The notes under the pieces: model-generated | The model's database searches: none | Seen by the model: only the letters and a program-made list of their open reading frames with translations | What the model was told of the DNA's origin: nothing | Source of the DNA: Candidatus Butyricimonas faecavium | Lineage (GTDB): Bacteria > Bacteroidota > Bacteroidia > Bacteroidales > Marinifilaceae | Length of the DNA stretch: 64,000 nt | NCBI GenBank assembly: GCA_944321125.1 | Contig: CALUKD010000002.1 | Location: forward strand, 248,001 to 312,000 | Reading direction: 5' to 3' | Shown here: positions 27,422-36,605 of the stretch, piece after piece | How positions within the stretch are numbered: the first letter of the stretch is position 1 | Layout of the letters: each line of letters begins with the position of its first letter | Program-made: the position numbers and the translations under genes

Positions 27422-28804
27422 ATGAGAAACAAGATATATTTATTTTTATTGTGTTTTACGGGATGTTTGATCTCGTGTGATAGTTTTTTGGATGTTCAGC
27501 CTAAGGGAATAGTTATCCCAAAGTATTATGAGGATTACGAGAAATTAATCAATTATGCCCAATTACTGAAAGCTTCCGATTCGTACCCGAATTTTATGAC
27601 AGATGATGTTTATCTGCCAGATGAAGGAGATATAAATTTTAATGATCTTGAAGTTCCCAATCGGAATCTTTATACTTTTCAAGCCGAAATTTTCGGGGAT
27701 GCAGAAACCGATGGTTTGTGGGAGTATTCTTATAATCGTATTTATTATTATAATACGATTATCGATGGGGTAATGGACGTGGAGGATGCTCCTTTGGAAC
27801 AAAAGCGCTCGTTGCGTGCAGAAGCTTTATTGGGGAGAGCATTTGAATACTTGACTTTGGTGAATGCATATGCAAATCATTATGATAAGAATACGGCGAC
27901 AACAGACTTAGGTGTACCTTTGATGCTGGATCAAGGAATCAATAAATCTAATTTAGAAAGGGCTACGGTACAACAAGTATATGATCAAATCTTGACAGAT
28001 TTGGATACGGCAGCTCTTTATTTACCGGATAAACAGAAAACAGCTTACCGTGCTTCCAAACCTGTGGGATTAGGAATGTTAGCACGGGTGTATCTGTATA
28101 TGGGTGAATATAATGAAGCGTTGAAGTATGCTAAACTTTCCCTGACAGAGAATAGCTCTTTACTTGATTTAAAAAATTATTCCGTGGTAGATCCTGATAA
28201 AAGTATCGGGCGTATAGATGTTCCTTATGGAGCAGATAATCCGGAGAATATTTATATTCGTTTAGCTCCGTGGACTTTTGGTTTTTCAGGTACAGCATTT
28301 GGTTCTGATGAGCTAGTGGCTTTGTACGATCATGATAATGATATGAGATTTAGACTTTTTTTTACAAATTATGCTTATGGCGTGAATTATGATCATTATT
28401 TGTGGTTTCCTTATATATACGCTAACATGGCGATGTCTGTGCCAGAAATTATCTTGATTGCGGCAGAGTGTGAAGCTCGTGTGGGGAGTAAAGATCAAGC
28501 AATGCTTTATCTTGACCAATTGTTGGAGAATAGGATTGTTGGCTATCAATCACAAACTGCGGCTACGAATCAGGAGGCGTTGGATAAAGTGTTGATAGAA
28601 AGAAGAAAAGAAATGTGTATGTTGGGATGTACGAGAGTGATTGATTTGAAACGTTTGAATCGGGAGCCTCGTTATGCCAAAACGATAACTCATGTGGCTA
28701 ATGGTCAAACTTACACATTAGAACCTAATAGTCCGAGATATGTATTTCCAATACCACCGAAAGTATTAAGTTTTAATCCGAATATGCAGCAGAACGATAG
28801 GTAA
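27422..28804 (+). CDS. SusD/RagB-family outer-membrane lipoprotein
   Basis: A 460-residue lipoprotein with signal peptide ending LISC and mature start DSFLDVQPKG, the family signature. The helical SusD body includes LRAEALLGRAFEYLTLVNAYANHY, and the C-terminus PRYVFPIPPKVLSFNPNMQQN is typical of the RagB/SusD family. It partners the preceding SusC. A strong terminator-like hairpin follows before the thioredoxin genes. Confidence 0.93.
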   Translation: MRNKIYLFLLCFTGCLISCDSFLDVQPKGIVIPKYYEDYEKLINYAQLLKASDSYPNFMTDDVYLPDEGDINFNDLEVPNRNLYTFQAEIFGDAETDGLWEYSYNRIYYYNTIIDGVMDVEDAPLEQKRSLRAEALLGRAFEYLTLVNAYANHYDKNTATTDLGVPLMLDQGINKSNLERATVQQVYDQILTDLDTAALYLPDKQKTAYRASKPVGLGMLARVYLYMGEYNEALKYAKLSLTENSSLLDLKNYSVVDPDKSIGRIDVPYGADNPENIYIRLAPWTFGFSGTAFGSDELVALYDHDNDMRFRLFFTNYAYGVNYDHYLWFPYIYANMAMSVPEIILIAAECEARVGSKDQAMLYLDQLLENRIVGYQSQTAATNQEALDKVLIERRKEMCMLGCTRVIDLKRLNREPRYAKTITHVANGQTYTLEPNSPRYVFPIPPKVLSFNPNMQQNDR

Positions 28805-28811
28805 CTTTTGG

Positions 28812-28866
28812 GATTACGGGTAACCGAAAACTATCATAGATATAGGATGTTACCCGTAATCTTTTT
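28812..28866 (+). terminator. Intra-locus terminator between susD and tlpA
   Basis: GATTACGGGTAAC (28812-28824) and GTTACCCGTAATC (28849-28861) form a perfect 13-bp stem followed by five T. As no promoter is obvious for the two TlpA genes after it, it probably acts as a leaky terminator that lowers their expression relative to susCD. Confidence 0.85.
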
Positions 28867-28889
28867 GTCTTATTTGTAAAAAAAGAAGA

Positions 28890-30266
28890 ATGAAAAATAT
28901 TATATATATATTAGGGGTGATATTTTTATGTTTCTCATGTTCAAAAAAAACGACTACTGTTCATCTAAAAGGGCAACTGAAAGGAATGGCACCGAAAGAG
29001 GTAATGTGTTATGACGGAACGGCTTCTATAGTCGGGGATAGTCGTGATATATTGATATACACAGATGAAAATGGATATTTTGATACGATTATCGAGTTGA
29101 GTAAACCGGAGTATTTCTCTATTAGTCGGAATACACTGTACCTGACTCCGGGAGATGACTTAGAAATGGTGATTACTGAAAATAATCAAGAGGCTACTTT
29201 TAGTGGAACTGGAGCGGAAGCAAATAATTATATGAAAAAGAGATTGTTTCCGAAAGGTGGGTCTTTTTTGGAGGCAGGACGTTATGTAAGGGCTGATTTT
29301 TTTCAAACGAAGTCTACAGTTGATAGTTTGGCTGAGGTTCGTAGGCATGAATTGGCCGAATTAAAAAAGGTGTCCTCCGATTTCAAAAGAATGGAAGAAG
29401 CCCGAATTACAGCAGATGTGGTGAATAGTTATATCAGTTATGCTTCGTATCGTAAAGATATTCGTTTTGATTGGCAAGCTTACCAGCAGGCTAGTCAAGA
29501 AGAACAGAAGAGAATCAATGAAGAGCGTCAAAAGATACGCGATGCTTACTTAACGGCGATAACTCCGGATTTGAAACGATTGTGTAAGACATTGACAGAT
29601 ACGTTGTTTTTGAATGTGGCTGTTGTGAGGGATATTCTTTCATATTCAGAGAGGGATCAATATGGTTGGTTTGAGGGAATTGAGTTACCTGAAAGAACAA
29701 AAGAACTTTATGAGGCAGTTGATAAGGTAGAAGCTTTACGTCAAGCTGTAACGGCAACAACTGTTAATCAAGCAAGGGATTTTATAGCGAGGGCAAAATA
29801 TCAAGATGTGGCAACTGAAGTCCGACATAAAGCCGATCAAGCAGGGAAATTAGTGAAAGGCCAACCAGCTATTGATATTATTATAAAAGATGTGGATGGT
29901 AATATAAAACATTTGAGTGACTTCCGAGGGAAAGTGATTTATTTGGATTTGTGGGCAACGTGGTGTGGACCTTGTATTCAGGAATCTCCGGCTTTTGAGG
30001 CACTGAGTAAAAAATATGAAGGTAAAGACATCGTTTTTTTACCTGTATCTACGGATAGCCAAATGGCAACTTGGAAATCTTATTTACAATCGCATCATAA
30101 AGATTTACCGCAATATATTTCACAAGATCAAGCTTTGAAAGATGATTGGTGTGTGAAGTATATTCCTCGTTTTATTTTGATTGATCGGGATTTTAAGATT
30201 GTGGATGCTTACGCACCCCGTCCATCGGAGGAGGGAATTGAAAGTTTGTTGAATTCTGTATTATAG
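28890..30266 (+). CDS. TlpA-family thioredoxin-like lipoprotein
   Basis: A 458-residue protein whose signal peptide ends LCFSC, so it is probably a lipoprotein. An N-terminal DUF4369-like beta domain (about 22-110; HLKGQLKGMAPKEVMCYDG) is followed by a long helical spacer with charged heptads (about 150-310) and a C-terminal thioredoxin domain (about 320-458). The active site is WCGPC with Cys359 and Cys362, the classical thioredoxin pair. Similar layout to the gene at 7465. It precedes a second TlpA gene by 8 bases. Confidence 0.88.
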   Translation: MKNIIYILGVIFLCFSCSKKTTTVHLKGQLKGMAPKEVMCYDGTASIVGDSRDILIYTDENGYFDTIIELSKPEYFSISRNTLYLTPGDDLEMVITENNQEATFSGTGAEANNYMKKRLFPKGGSFLEAGRYVRADFFQTKSTVDSLAEVRRHELAELKKVSSDFKRMEEARITADVVNSYISYASYRKDIRFDWQAYQQASQEEQKRINEERQKIRDAYLTAITPDLKRLCKTLTDTLFLNVAVVRDILSYSERDQYGWFEGIELPERTKELYEAVDKVEALRQAVTATTVNQARDFIARAKYQDVATEVRHKADQAGKLVKGQPAIDIIIKDVDGNIKHLSDFRGKVIYLDLWATWCGPCIQESPAFEALSKKYEGKDIVFLPVSTDSQMATWKSYLQSHHKDLPQYISQDQALKDDWCVKYIPRFILIDRDFKIVDAYAPRPSEEGIESLLNSVL

Positions 30267-30273
30267 AGAGTTT

Positions 30274-31413
30274 ATGGTTATGAAAGTAGTTTTTTTTAGT
30301 TTGATTTTTTTTGCAATATCTGCTTGTATCTCAAAGCAAAAAGTGATTACAGTGGATGCGAAAGGTTTGAATGCTGATAAGTTGTATTTGTGTGAGGTGG
30401 TTAATGAGTATTATGGGGTTCATCAGGTAATAGATTCTGCTATGATGAAGAACGAGAAATTTGTTTTTAATTTACAAGAAGGGGTAATTCCCGGGCTTTA
30501 TTTTATTGGAGATACTCCGCGGCATGGTGGATATTTCTTTTTAGATGGTAATGATGTAAGACTAACATTGAGGGATGTTATTGAAAAACAAATGATTTGG
30601 GAGGTGAAAGGTTCCCCGCTAGATCAAGTTTACCGAAAGTTTAAAAAAGATGTGTATGATAAAACGTTCGGGCAGATAAAAGATTCATTGAATGATCTTT
30701 TTTATAAAGCTCGTGAGGTACAAGATCGGGAAGAGATGATGCGTATTAAAAATGAGTCCATATTTTATTATGATGAAGGAGAAAAGAAGGAACGAGTATT
30801 AGTAGACTCGTATATTCAAGAAAATAAAGCTAATCCATTTGGAATATATCTTTATTATAGTAAAGTGTTTTTACGAAAGGATTTTCCCACGGAGAAGGAG
30901 ATTACGGTTGAAAGGGAGTACATTCAAAGTTTTGGTGAGGCTGCAAAGAAGACTTCTTACGTGGGAAAGATGGAACAACAGTTGTCTCGTTACGAAAATT
31001 GTGCTATTGGACATGAAGCTCCAGAGATCGTTGGAAAAAATACTTTAGGGAACGATATAAAATTGAGTGATTTTAGGGGGAATTACGTGTTAGTTGATTT
31101 TTGGAATTCATATTGTCACTGGTGTAGAGAAGAGACTCCGGCATTGAAACGGGCATTGGAACATTTTGCCGGGAAAAACTTCAGAATACTGGGTGTGTCT
31201 TCTGATCGGGTTAAAAAACTTTGGATAGATGCGATTCATGAAGATGGTAGTTATTGGGATCATTTGATACTGGAAAAGGGAGATGATGTTATGGAGCGTT
31301 ATTGTATTAAGGGTATTCCTCATATCATTTTGGTTGGTCCGGATGGAAAAATCTTGGCGAAAGAGTTGAGGGGACAGGATCTAATAGATATTCCGGATAA
31401 GTTTGTGAAATGA
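30274..31413 (+). CDS. TlpA-family thioredoxin-like lipoprotein with CHWC active site
   Basis: A 379-residue lipoprotein (signal peptide ending ISAC). It has an N-terminal DUF4369-like domain (about 25-110), a helical linker and a C-terminal thioredoxin domain (about 245-379). The redox pair is Cys281-His-Trp-Cys284, unlike the CGPC and CTPC of its relatives. The two residues between the cysteines set redox potential in this superfamily, so it may be more oxidising (inference by analogy with CPHC of DsbA). The likely start is ATG 30280, two codons inside, since the first Met (30274) lacks obvious benefit. Last gene of the locus. Confidence 0.85.
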   Translation: MVMKVVFFSLIFFAISACISKQKVITVDAKGLNADKLYLCEVVNEYYGVHQVIDSAMMKNEKFVFNLQEGVIPGLYFIGDTPRHGGYFFLDGNDVRLTLRDVIEKQMIWEVKGSPLDQVYRKFKKDVYDKTFGQIKDSLNDLFYKAREVQDREEMMRIKNESIFYYDEGEKKERVLVDSYIQENKANPFGIYLYYSKVFLRKDFPTEKEITVEREYIQSFGEAAKKTSYVGKMEQQLSRYENCAIGHEAPEIVGKNTLGNDIKLSDFRGNYVLVDFWNSYCHWCREETPALKRALEHFAGKNFRILGVSSDRVKKLWIDAIHEDGSYWDHLILEKGDDVMERYCIKGIPHIILVGPDGKILAKELRGQDLIDIPDKFVK

Positions 31414-31471
31414 ATGATTTGATCCAATACGATCCAATTTTTATAGAATAGTAGAATTGTAGGCTAATTAT

Positions 31472-31514
31472 AACACGAATAAAGATGAATTATCAGCTTT
31501 ATTCGTGTTTTTTT
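31472..31514 (+). terminator. Terminator ending the second SusCD-TlpA locus
   Basis: AACACGAATAAAG (31472-31484) and CTTTATTCGTGTT (31497-31509) form a perfect 13-bp stem followed by T-rich sequence to 31514. Confidence 0.93.
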
Positions 31515-31569
31515 CATAAAGATACGTGGTAAATCGACTTTCTTCGGAATAAATCTTTTTCTTATAGGA

Positions 31570-32841
31570 TTATAAGAAACTGATCAACAGCATGACATTT
31601 AATAAAGTAACAATCCCTCCGATTATATACAAAAGCCATTTCGTGTAAGTTGAATTTTTGTATTTCCCCATGACCTTGGAAGAGGAGGTGAGATAGACTT
31701 GCGTGAAGATCGTGATAGGTAGTTGTATGCTCAGAGCCATTTGCGAGTAGATTAATCCTTGAAACGGGTTGGATACGACCATGATCAAGGCAAAGGCAAT
31801 AATCAAGGAAGTTAACACCCCGATGCGGGAGTGACTATCCTTGATGTCATAGGGTTCTTTGTATATCCCGGCAAAAATGGAACCAGCGGCCATGCCCGAG
31901 GTGATTGTGGAAGAAATACCGGCAAACAGTAGAGCCACGGCGAAGATCACGGAGGCATTATTTCCAAGTAACGGTGCCAACAGGGAATTGGCTTGTTCCA
32001 GTTCCGTGACGGGAGTTCCGGTCCTGAAGAATGCGGCGGCGGCTAACAGGATCATGGCACTGTTGATGGCCCAACCGATCACCATGGAGAGAATTGTGTC
32101 GGCATATTCATATCGTAATTGTTTTTTTATGACTTTATCGTCTTGGATGTTCCATTGACGGCTTTGGATAACCTCGGAGTGGAGGAATAAATTGTGGGGC
32201 ATGACTACAGCCCCAAGCACACTCATGATAACGACCATTGAACCTTCGGGGAAAGCCGGAGTAACCCAAGCGGGTAAAGCAGTATTCCAATCTATTTCGA
32301 CAAGGGAAAGCTCGTAGATAAATGATAAGCCGATGATGGAAACGAAGGCGATAATCCATTTCTCGATAACCCGGTACGTGTTTGTAAACAACATGATAAC
32401 AACGAAGACCAACACAAGTATTGACCCGGCTCGGATCGGGATGTTGAATAACATTTGCAGGGCGATGGCTCCACCCAAAATCTCAGCCAATGAGGTGGAG
32501 ACGGAGGCGAGCATCGCCGAGTAGAGTATTCCTTTGGCATAACGGGGTTTCAGGTACTCGCTGGCAGCTTCCGAAAGGCATAGGCCGGAGGCAATCCCAA
32601 GGTGGGCAACGTTATGCTGCAACACAATCAGCATAACAGTGGACAGGGTGACCATCCATAATAGAGAGTAACCGAATTCAGCTCCGGCGGCTAGGTTGGA
32701 AGCCCAGTTTCCCGGATCAATGAAGCCCACGGTGACTAATAGACCGGGACCGATGTATTTGAATATTTCTAATCCCCCGAGTTTGGGGGTATGTTTTGCT
32801 GTATTTAGTAGTTCCTTGAATTGTTTAAACATATTGTTCAA
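31570..32841 (-). CDS. mntH: Nramp-family divalent metal transporter
   Basis: A 423-residue inner-membrane protein with about 11 hydrophobic helices. The first helix carries the metal-binding DPGN (residues 42-45) and the sixth the MPHN motif, both diagnostic of Nramp. These proteins take up Mn2+ or Fe2+ with protons. Whether manganese or iron is preferred cannot be told from the sequence. It is a single-gene unit convergent with the preceding locus. Confidence 0.93.
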   Translation of the reverse strand: MNNMFKQFKELLNTAKHTPKLGGLEIFKYIGPGLLVTVGFIDPGNWASNLAAGAEFGYSLLWMVTLSTVMLIVLQHNVAHLGIASGLCLSEAASEYLKPRYAKGILYSAMLASVSTSLAEILGGAIALQMLFNIPIRAGSILVLVFVVIMLFTNTYRVIEKWIIAFVSIIGLSFIYELSLVEIDWNTALPAWVTPAFPEGSMVVIMSVLGAVVMPHNLFLHSEVIQSRQWNIQDDKVIKKQLRYEYADTILSMVIGWAINSAMILLAAAAFFRTGTPVTELEQANSLLAPLLGNNASVIFAVALLFAGISSTITSGMAAGSIFAGIYKEPYDIKDSHSRIGVLTSLIIAFALIMVVSNPFQGLIYSQMALSIQLPITIFTQVYLTSSSKVMGKYKNSTYTKWLLYIIGGIVTLLNVMLLISFL

Positions 32842-32905
32842 GTTAAAAGCTAAAAACTAAAGGTTAAAAAACGATCGTGTAATTTTATTATTATTTTTGA
32901 GACTT

Positions 32906-32913
32906 CAAAAATA
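32906..32913 (-). promoter_or_regulatory. Likely -7 box of the Nramp gene
   Basis: On the minus strand TATTTTTG matches TAnnTTTG, 65 bases before the start codon. No clear -33 element was found. Confidence 0.5.
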
Positions 32914-32972
32914 CGAATAACGATGAATATTTGTTCTCGTAATCGTGAACTTTTAGTATTAACTTTTAACTT

Positions 32973-33911
32973 TTGATTTTCATGTCGATTCCTGTACTTC
33001 TCGTGGTGATCTCTTTGGTTGTGCTTTATTTTGGGGCTGATTTTCTGGTAAAAGGTAGTTCGTCATTGGCCGTGCGTTTTGGAATATCTCCTTTGGTTGT
33101 CGGTTTGACTGTAGTGGCTTTTGGGACAAGTGCACCGGAGTTGTTAGTTAGCGTGCAGTCAGCGTTAGAAGGTAATTCGGGGATTGCTGTGGGGAACGTG
33201 ATGGGGTCTAATATATTTAATGTTTGCGCTATTCTTGGTATTTCGGCTATGATTTACCCGTTGCGAGTGAATCCTCGGTTGATTCGTTTGGATGCGCCAC
33301 TGATGTTGGTGACCACATTGTTGTTCGTGGGAATATTTCGTAACGGGAATTTTGGAAGATGGGCCGGTATTTTGTTTTTTGCCGGAATATGTGTTTATAT
33401 GATTTATTGTGTGTATAAGGCCAAGCGGGGAGAGGTGGTTGAGGGAGATGAGGAAATTAAACCTACGAAGAGTTGGGTTTTGGATATATTGTTGGTAATT
33501 GCGGGACTTGCCTTGTTGGTATGGGGATCGGGCTTGCTCGTTGATAATGCAGTGATTATCGCAAAGGCCTTGGGCTGGAGTGAGGCGGTAATTGGGTTGA
33601 CAATCGTGGCTGCAGGAACAAGTATGCCGGAACTGGCGACGTCCGTGGTAGCAGCATTGAAGAAACGTACGGATATAGCTATCGGTAATGTGATTGGTTC
33701 GAATATATTCAATCTTTTGGCTGTTTTAGGATTAACCGCCACGATAGCTCCTGTGGAAACCAACCAAATTAATTGGACAGATATGTTGGTGATGCTTGGA
33801 ACTTCTTTACTTCTTTTACCTTTTATGCGTACAGGGTTCAAGCTTGGACGGGGGGAGGGAGTGGTGTTGTTTGTTATTTATATTGCTTATACGGTATATT
33901 TACTTGTTTAG
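32973..33911 (+). CDS. Calcium/sodium antiporter (CaCA family, YrbG-like)
   Basis: A 312-residue inner-membrane exchanger. The two inverted alpha repeats are plain: GTSAPELLVSV...GNVMGSNIFNV (about 47-86) and GTSMPELATSV...GNVIGSNIFNL (about 210-250). The acidic residues in both PEL motifs bind the cation. The length is standard for the bacterial YrbG group. It probably exports Ca2+ in exchange for Na+. Confidence 0.93.
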   Translation: MIFMSIPVLLVVISLVVLYFGADFLVKGSSSLAVRFGISPLVVGLTVVAFGTSAPELLVSVQSALEGNSGIAVGNVMGSNIFNVCAILGISAMIYPLRVNPRLIRLDAPLMLVTTLLFVGIFRNGNFGRWAGILFFAGICVYMIYCVYKAKRGEVVEGDEEIKPTKSWVLDILLVIAGLALLVWGSGLLVDNAVIIAKALGWSEAVIGLTIVAAGTSMPELATSVVAALKKRTDIAIGNVIGSNIFNLLAVLGLTATIAPVETNQINWTDMLVMLGTSLLLLPFMRTGFKLGRGEGVVLFVIYIAYTVYLLV

Positions 33912-33979
33912 GAATTATTTGTTAGAGTATGACAACCTTGCGGTGAGAAAAGTATAACTTCTTTCTTTGATGTAGATTT

Positions 33980-34013
33980 TTATATCAATAACGGTTAACC
34001 GTTATTGATATAA
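33980..34013. terminator. 34-bp perfect palindrome, bidirectional terminator
   Basis: The sequence from 33980 to 34013 is a perfect palindrome centred on GGTTAACC, preceded by a T tract on one side. It lies between the convergent antiporter and acyl-CoA ligase genes and includes the last four codons of the ligase. Confidence 0.8.
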
Positions 34014-35651
34014 GAACCGTTTAATACTTTTCTTGGGAGTTTTTTCGAACTCTTCGTTGTATATCGTAATTTTTGCGATCTGGCTGTATGCCGGGAGGGT
34101 TTCATTTACTTGTTTCCGGTTTTCTTCCATGATAGCGATGATGGCCTCGTCCGAGTTTTTATTGTCGGCATTGATGGCCTCGAAGTCGGGATAGATAAGA
34201 GCGGTGAGTTTGCCTTCTTTTTCGACAACGATGGATTCGCATACGTAGGGAAGGTTATTCAGATGATCCTCGATTTCTTCCGGGTAGATATTCTGGCCAC
34301 TGGGACCGAGAATCATGTTTTTGCTGCGTCCCTTGATGAAAAGATTACCTTCTTCGTCAATCAGTCCAAGGTCTCCCGTGCGGAGCCAACCATCGGGTGT
34401 GAATGCGGCTTGTGTGGCAGCTTCGTTTTTGTAATACCCGATCATAAGGTTATCACCTTTGGCAAGAATTTCCCCAACGATATGCGCCGGATCGGGGGAA
34501 TCTATTTTTAGTTGCATACGGGGTGCCGCTCTTCCGCAGGAACCTTTTTTAAAGGTTTCCCATCCGGCGTACGAGAGAATCGGCCCGCATTCGGTCATAC
34601 CGTAGCCCACGGTATACGGAAAATTTATCGAGTGTAGGAATTCTTCTACTTCTTTGTTCAGAGCAGCCCCGCCAACGATGAGTTCTTTGAAATTACCGCC
34701 GAAGGCATCGATGACTTTCTGACGAATGGAATTCTTCACTTTCTTGTCGAGTAACGGCAGGTTAAGCATAAGTTTTATCAGTGGTTTTTCCAGAGCCGGG
34801 AATACCTTTTTCCGAATAATCTTTTCAATAATCAAGGGTACGGAAATAATCAGGTTGGGTCTTACCGTGGAAAAGGCGTCTGCAATAATTTTGGGTGACG
34901 GGGTTCTCGTTAGGAAAAATACGTGAGCCCCGCTAGCAAATTCGTAGATAAACTCGAAAGCCAATCCGTACATATGTGCCATGGGGAGCATAGATATAAC
35001 CTGTTCTCCGGGTAATTTCCCGAATACCCCGAAAGCAAACGTGAGGTTTGACCAAAGGCTGCGATAAGGGAGCATAACTCCTTTCGAGAAACTGGTGGTT
35101 CCTGACGTATAATTAATGATGGCAAGTTCTTCCGGTTTGTCATACGTGTAGGTCACGTCTTCCGGGCGGAATCGGTCAGGATATTTCTTTCCGAATAACT
35201 CGTTCAGGCGTTCCCGTGCGTGCGTTAACATTTTACTACGTGATACGAGTATTGAATTGTCTTCTAGACTTAGAATGCCTTCCAGCGCTTCCATCGAAGC
35301 TTCGTTCAATCCTTCCCATACGACGCTACCCACGAAAAGCAGGCGTGCCTCGGAATGGTTTACAATGTTATGTATGTTATCCGGTTTAAATTCGTTCAAG
35401 ATGGGAACTACGATAGCCCCATAAGTGAGTGTGGCGAGGAATGCAATTCCCCAATTCGTGGAATTTCTCCCACATAACGCAATTTTATCTCCTTTTTTAA
35501 TGCCTGCGTGTTCGAAAAGAATATGTAATTTTTCTATTTTTCGAGCCACATCCTTGTAGTTACAATTTATTCCGTGATAGTCGGTCAGTGCCGGACGATC
35601 CCAGTTTTCCTTGATACTACTCTCTATATAATATATAAAACTTTCTTCCAT
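34002..35651 (-). CDS. AMP-forming long-chain acyl-CoA ligase
   Basis: A 549-residue ANL-superfamily enzyme that activates a carboxylate with ATP to an acyl-AMP and then to acyl-CoA. The P-loop YTSGTTSFSKGVM, the A5 motif YGMTECGP, the TGDLG core and the C-terminal catalytic lysine in EKTPKKSIKRFLY are all present. Residues IYPEEIE mark the hinge. It is a close paralogue of the gene at 36606. Fatty acid is the likely substrate, but chain length cannot be judged. Unusual: its last codons lie within a palindromic terminator. Confidence 0.9.
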   Translation of the reverse strand: MEESFIYYIESSIKENWDRPALTDYHGINCNYKDVARKIEKLHILFEHAGIKKGDKIALCGRNSTNWGIAFLATLTYGAIVVPILNEFKPDNIHNIVNHSEARLLFVGSVVWEGLNEASMEALEGILSLEDNSILVSRSKMLTHARERLNELFGKKYPDRFRPEDVTYTYDKPEELAIINYTSGTTSFSKGVMLPYRSLWSNLTFAFGVFGKLPGEQVISMLPMAHMYGLAFEFIYEFASGAHVFFLTRTPSPKIIADAFSTVRPNLIISVPLIIEKIIRKKVFPALEKPLIKLMLNLPLLDKKVKNSIRQKVIDAFGGNFKELIVGGAALNKEVEEFLHSINFPYTVGYGMTECGPILSYAGWETFKKGSCGRAAPRMQLKIDSPDPAHIVGEILAKGDNLMIGYYKNEAATQAAFTPDGWLRTGDLGLIDEEGNLFIKGRSKNMILGPSGQNIYPEEIEDHLNNLPYVCESIVVEKEGKLTALIYPDFEAINADNKNSDEAIIAIMEENRKQVNETLPAYSQIAKITIYNEEFEKTPKKSIKRFLYQ

Positions 35652-35677
35652 TTGTCAGTATACTATCAAACAAATGT

Positions 35678-35685
35678 CAAAGTTA
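35678..35685 (-). promoter_or_regulatory. Likely -7 box of the first acyl-CoA ligase gene
   Basis: TAACTTTG on the minus strand matches TAnnTTTG, 27 bases before the start codon. Confidence 0.5.
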
Positions 35686-35722
35686 CAAATATTTTTCGAT
35701 ATTTCGAGGCGAGGGAGGAAAA

Positions 35723-35770
35723 GTTCCGGCGTTCAGAAGGTCTATAAACCTTGTGAACACCGGAACTTTA
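35723..35770 (-). terminator. Terminator of the DUF4251 gene
   Basis: GTTCCGG-C-GTTC and GAAC-A-CCGGAAC pair across a short interior that also contains AGG/CCT. It lies just after the DUF4251 stop on the minus strand. Confidence 0.75.
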
Positions 35771-35779
35771 TGAACTTAT

Positions 35780-36361
35780 TTATATTCCCAGAACCTTTCT
35801 TTTGTCCTCCGGAATCGGGGTAAGGTCGCCGCCATAGGAGATACTAGCCCGGTTATTGCTGGTCACGTTGACGCTGCATTTCCCGTTGCCGTAGACTTCT
35901 ATGTAGAAGTTGAAAACATCGTTATGGTTTCTCACGTTGAATTTGTATTCGATGTAATGTTTTTTACGTTTGTTAATCACCTTGAATGATTCGTTTTCTA
36001 TTTTTGCCTTTTCAAATTCGATTCCACCGCCTTGTCCGTATTCCGTGGAGTAAGCCCGTCCGAAGAATGGCAGATGTCCCGTGGCCACGGAGTCAAGGAT
36101 AAAGAGTTGTCCCTCGTTAGTAGCTAGAGAAACGTAACCTTCGCCACCAATGCGTTTTTGCCCGTATTTGGAGTTGATGGTGATGCTACTGTTCCCTGTT
36201 GGGAAAGCTTGGTCTACTTCGATGTAGAATTCACGGCTTTTCATGAGTTGTTCGATTTTGGCGATACCCGCGGTGTCGCTCTTCTGTTTCTTTTCACCCA
36301 TTGTGAAAAGGCAGGTAAAAAGAAGTATTCCTATTGGAATGATTGTTTTCAGTGTTTTCAT
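35780..36361 (-). CDS. DUF4251 family exported protein
   Basis: A 193-residue protein with a signal peptide (about 1-22). The mature part (EQLMKSREFYIEVDQAFPTGNSSITINSKYG ... read in pieces) and the C-terminal ISYGGDLTP fit the Bacteroidetes DUF4251 family, a lipocalin-like beta protein of unknown function. It lies between two paralogous ligase genes. No catalytic residues can be proposed. Confidence 0.78.
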   Translation of the reverse strand: MKTLKTIIPIGILLFTCLFTMGEKKQKSDTAGIAKIEQLMKSREFYIEVDQAFPTGNSSITINSKYGQKRIGGEGYVSLATNEGQLFILDSVATGHLPFFGRAYSTEYGQGGGIEFEKAKIENESFKVINKRKKHYIEYKFNVRNHNDVFNFYIEVYGNGKCSVNVTSNNRASISYGGDLTPIPEDKRKVLGI

Positions 36362-36526
36362 GTTCTTGTTGTTTTTTCGTGAATATAAATGTTATTTTAA
36401 TGTATAGCAAATCATGTACCATGAGCCATAATTTGCTGTATGGATCCACAATATAGTAAAAATAAGGGATATGTGCAAATGGGAATATCCGCACCGTTAC
36501 ATTGGGGCGTATTCTTGTGTCTATTT

Positions 36527-36560
36527 CCCCTCCTGTGTAAAGGAGGGGTTAGGGGAGGTT
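36527..36560. repeat. Bacteroidetes-type GC hairpin repeat, copy 1
   Basis: CCCCTCC (36527-36533) pairs with GGAGGGG (36542-36548), followed by TTAGGGGAGG. A second copy is at 43780-43812. Such CCCCTCC...GGAGGGGTTAGGGGAGG elements recur between genes in Bacteroidetes genomes. It lies past the 3' end of the second ligase. Confidence 0.7.
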
Positions 36561-36605
36561 GTTAAGGCGAAAACCTTGTGTGTTGGTAATCTGAAATTAT
36601 CAGGT

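Noticed and set aside
28812-28866. Riboswitch between susD and tlpA
   Set aside because: The element is a simple stem with T-run and lacks any known aptamer feature; terminator is the simpler reading.
33404-33841. Minus-strand frame of 145 codons within the Ca/Na antiporter gene
   Set aside because: Shadow of the second alpha repeat; no start signal and no recognisable domain.
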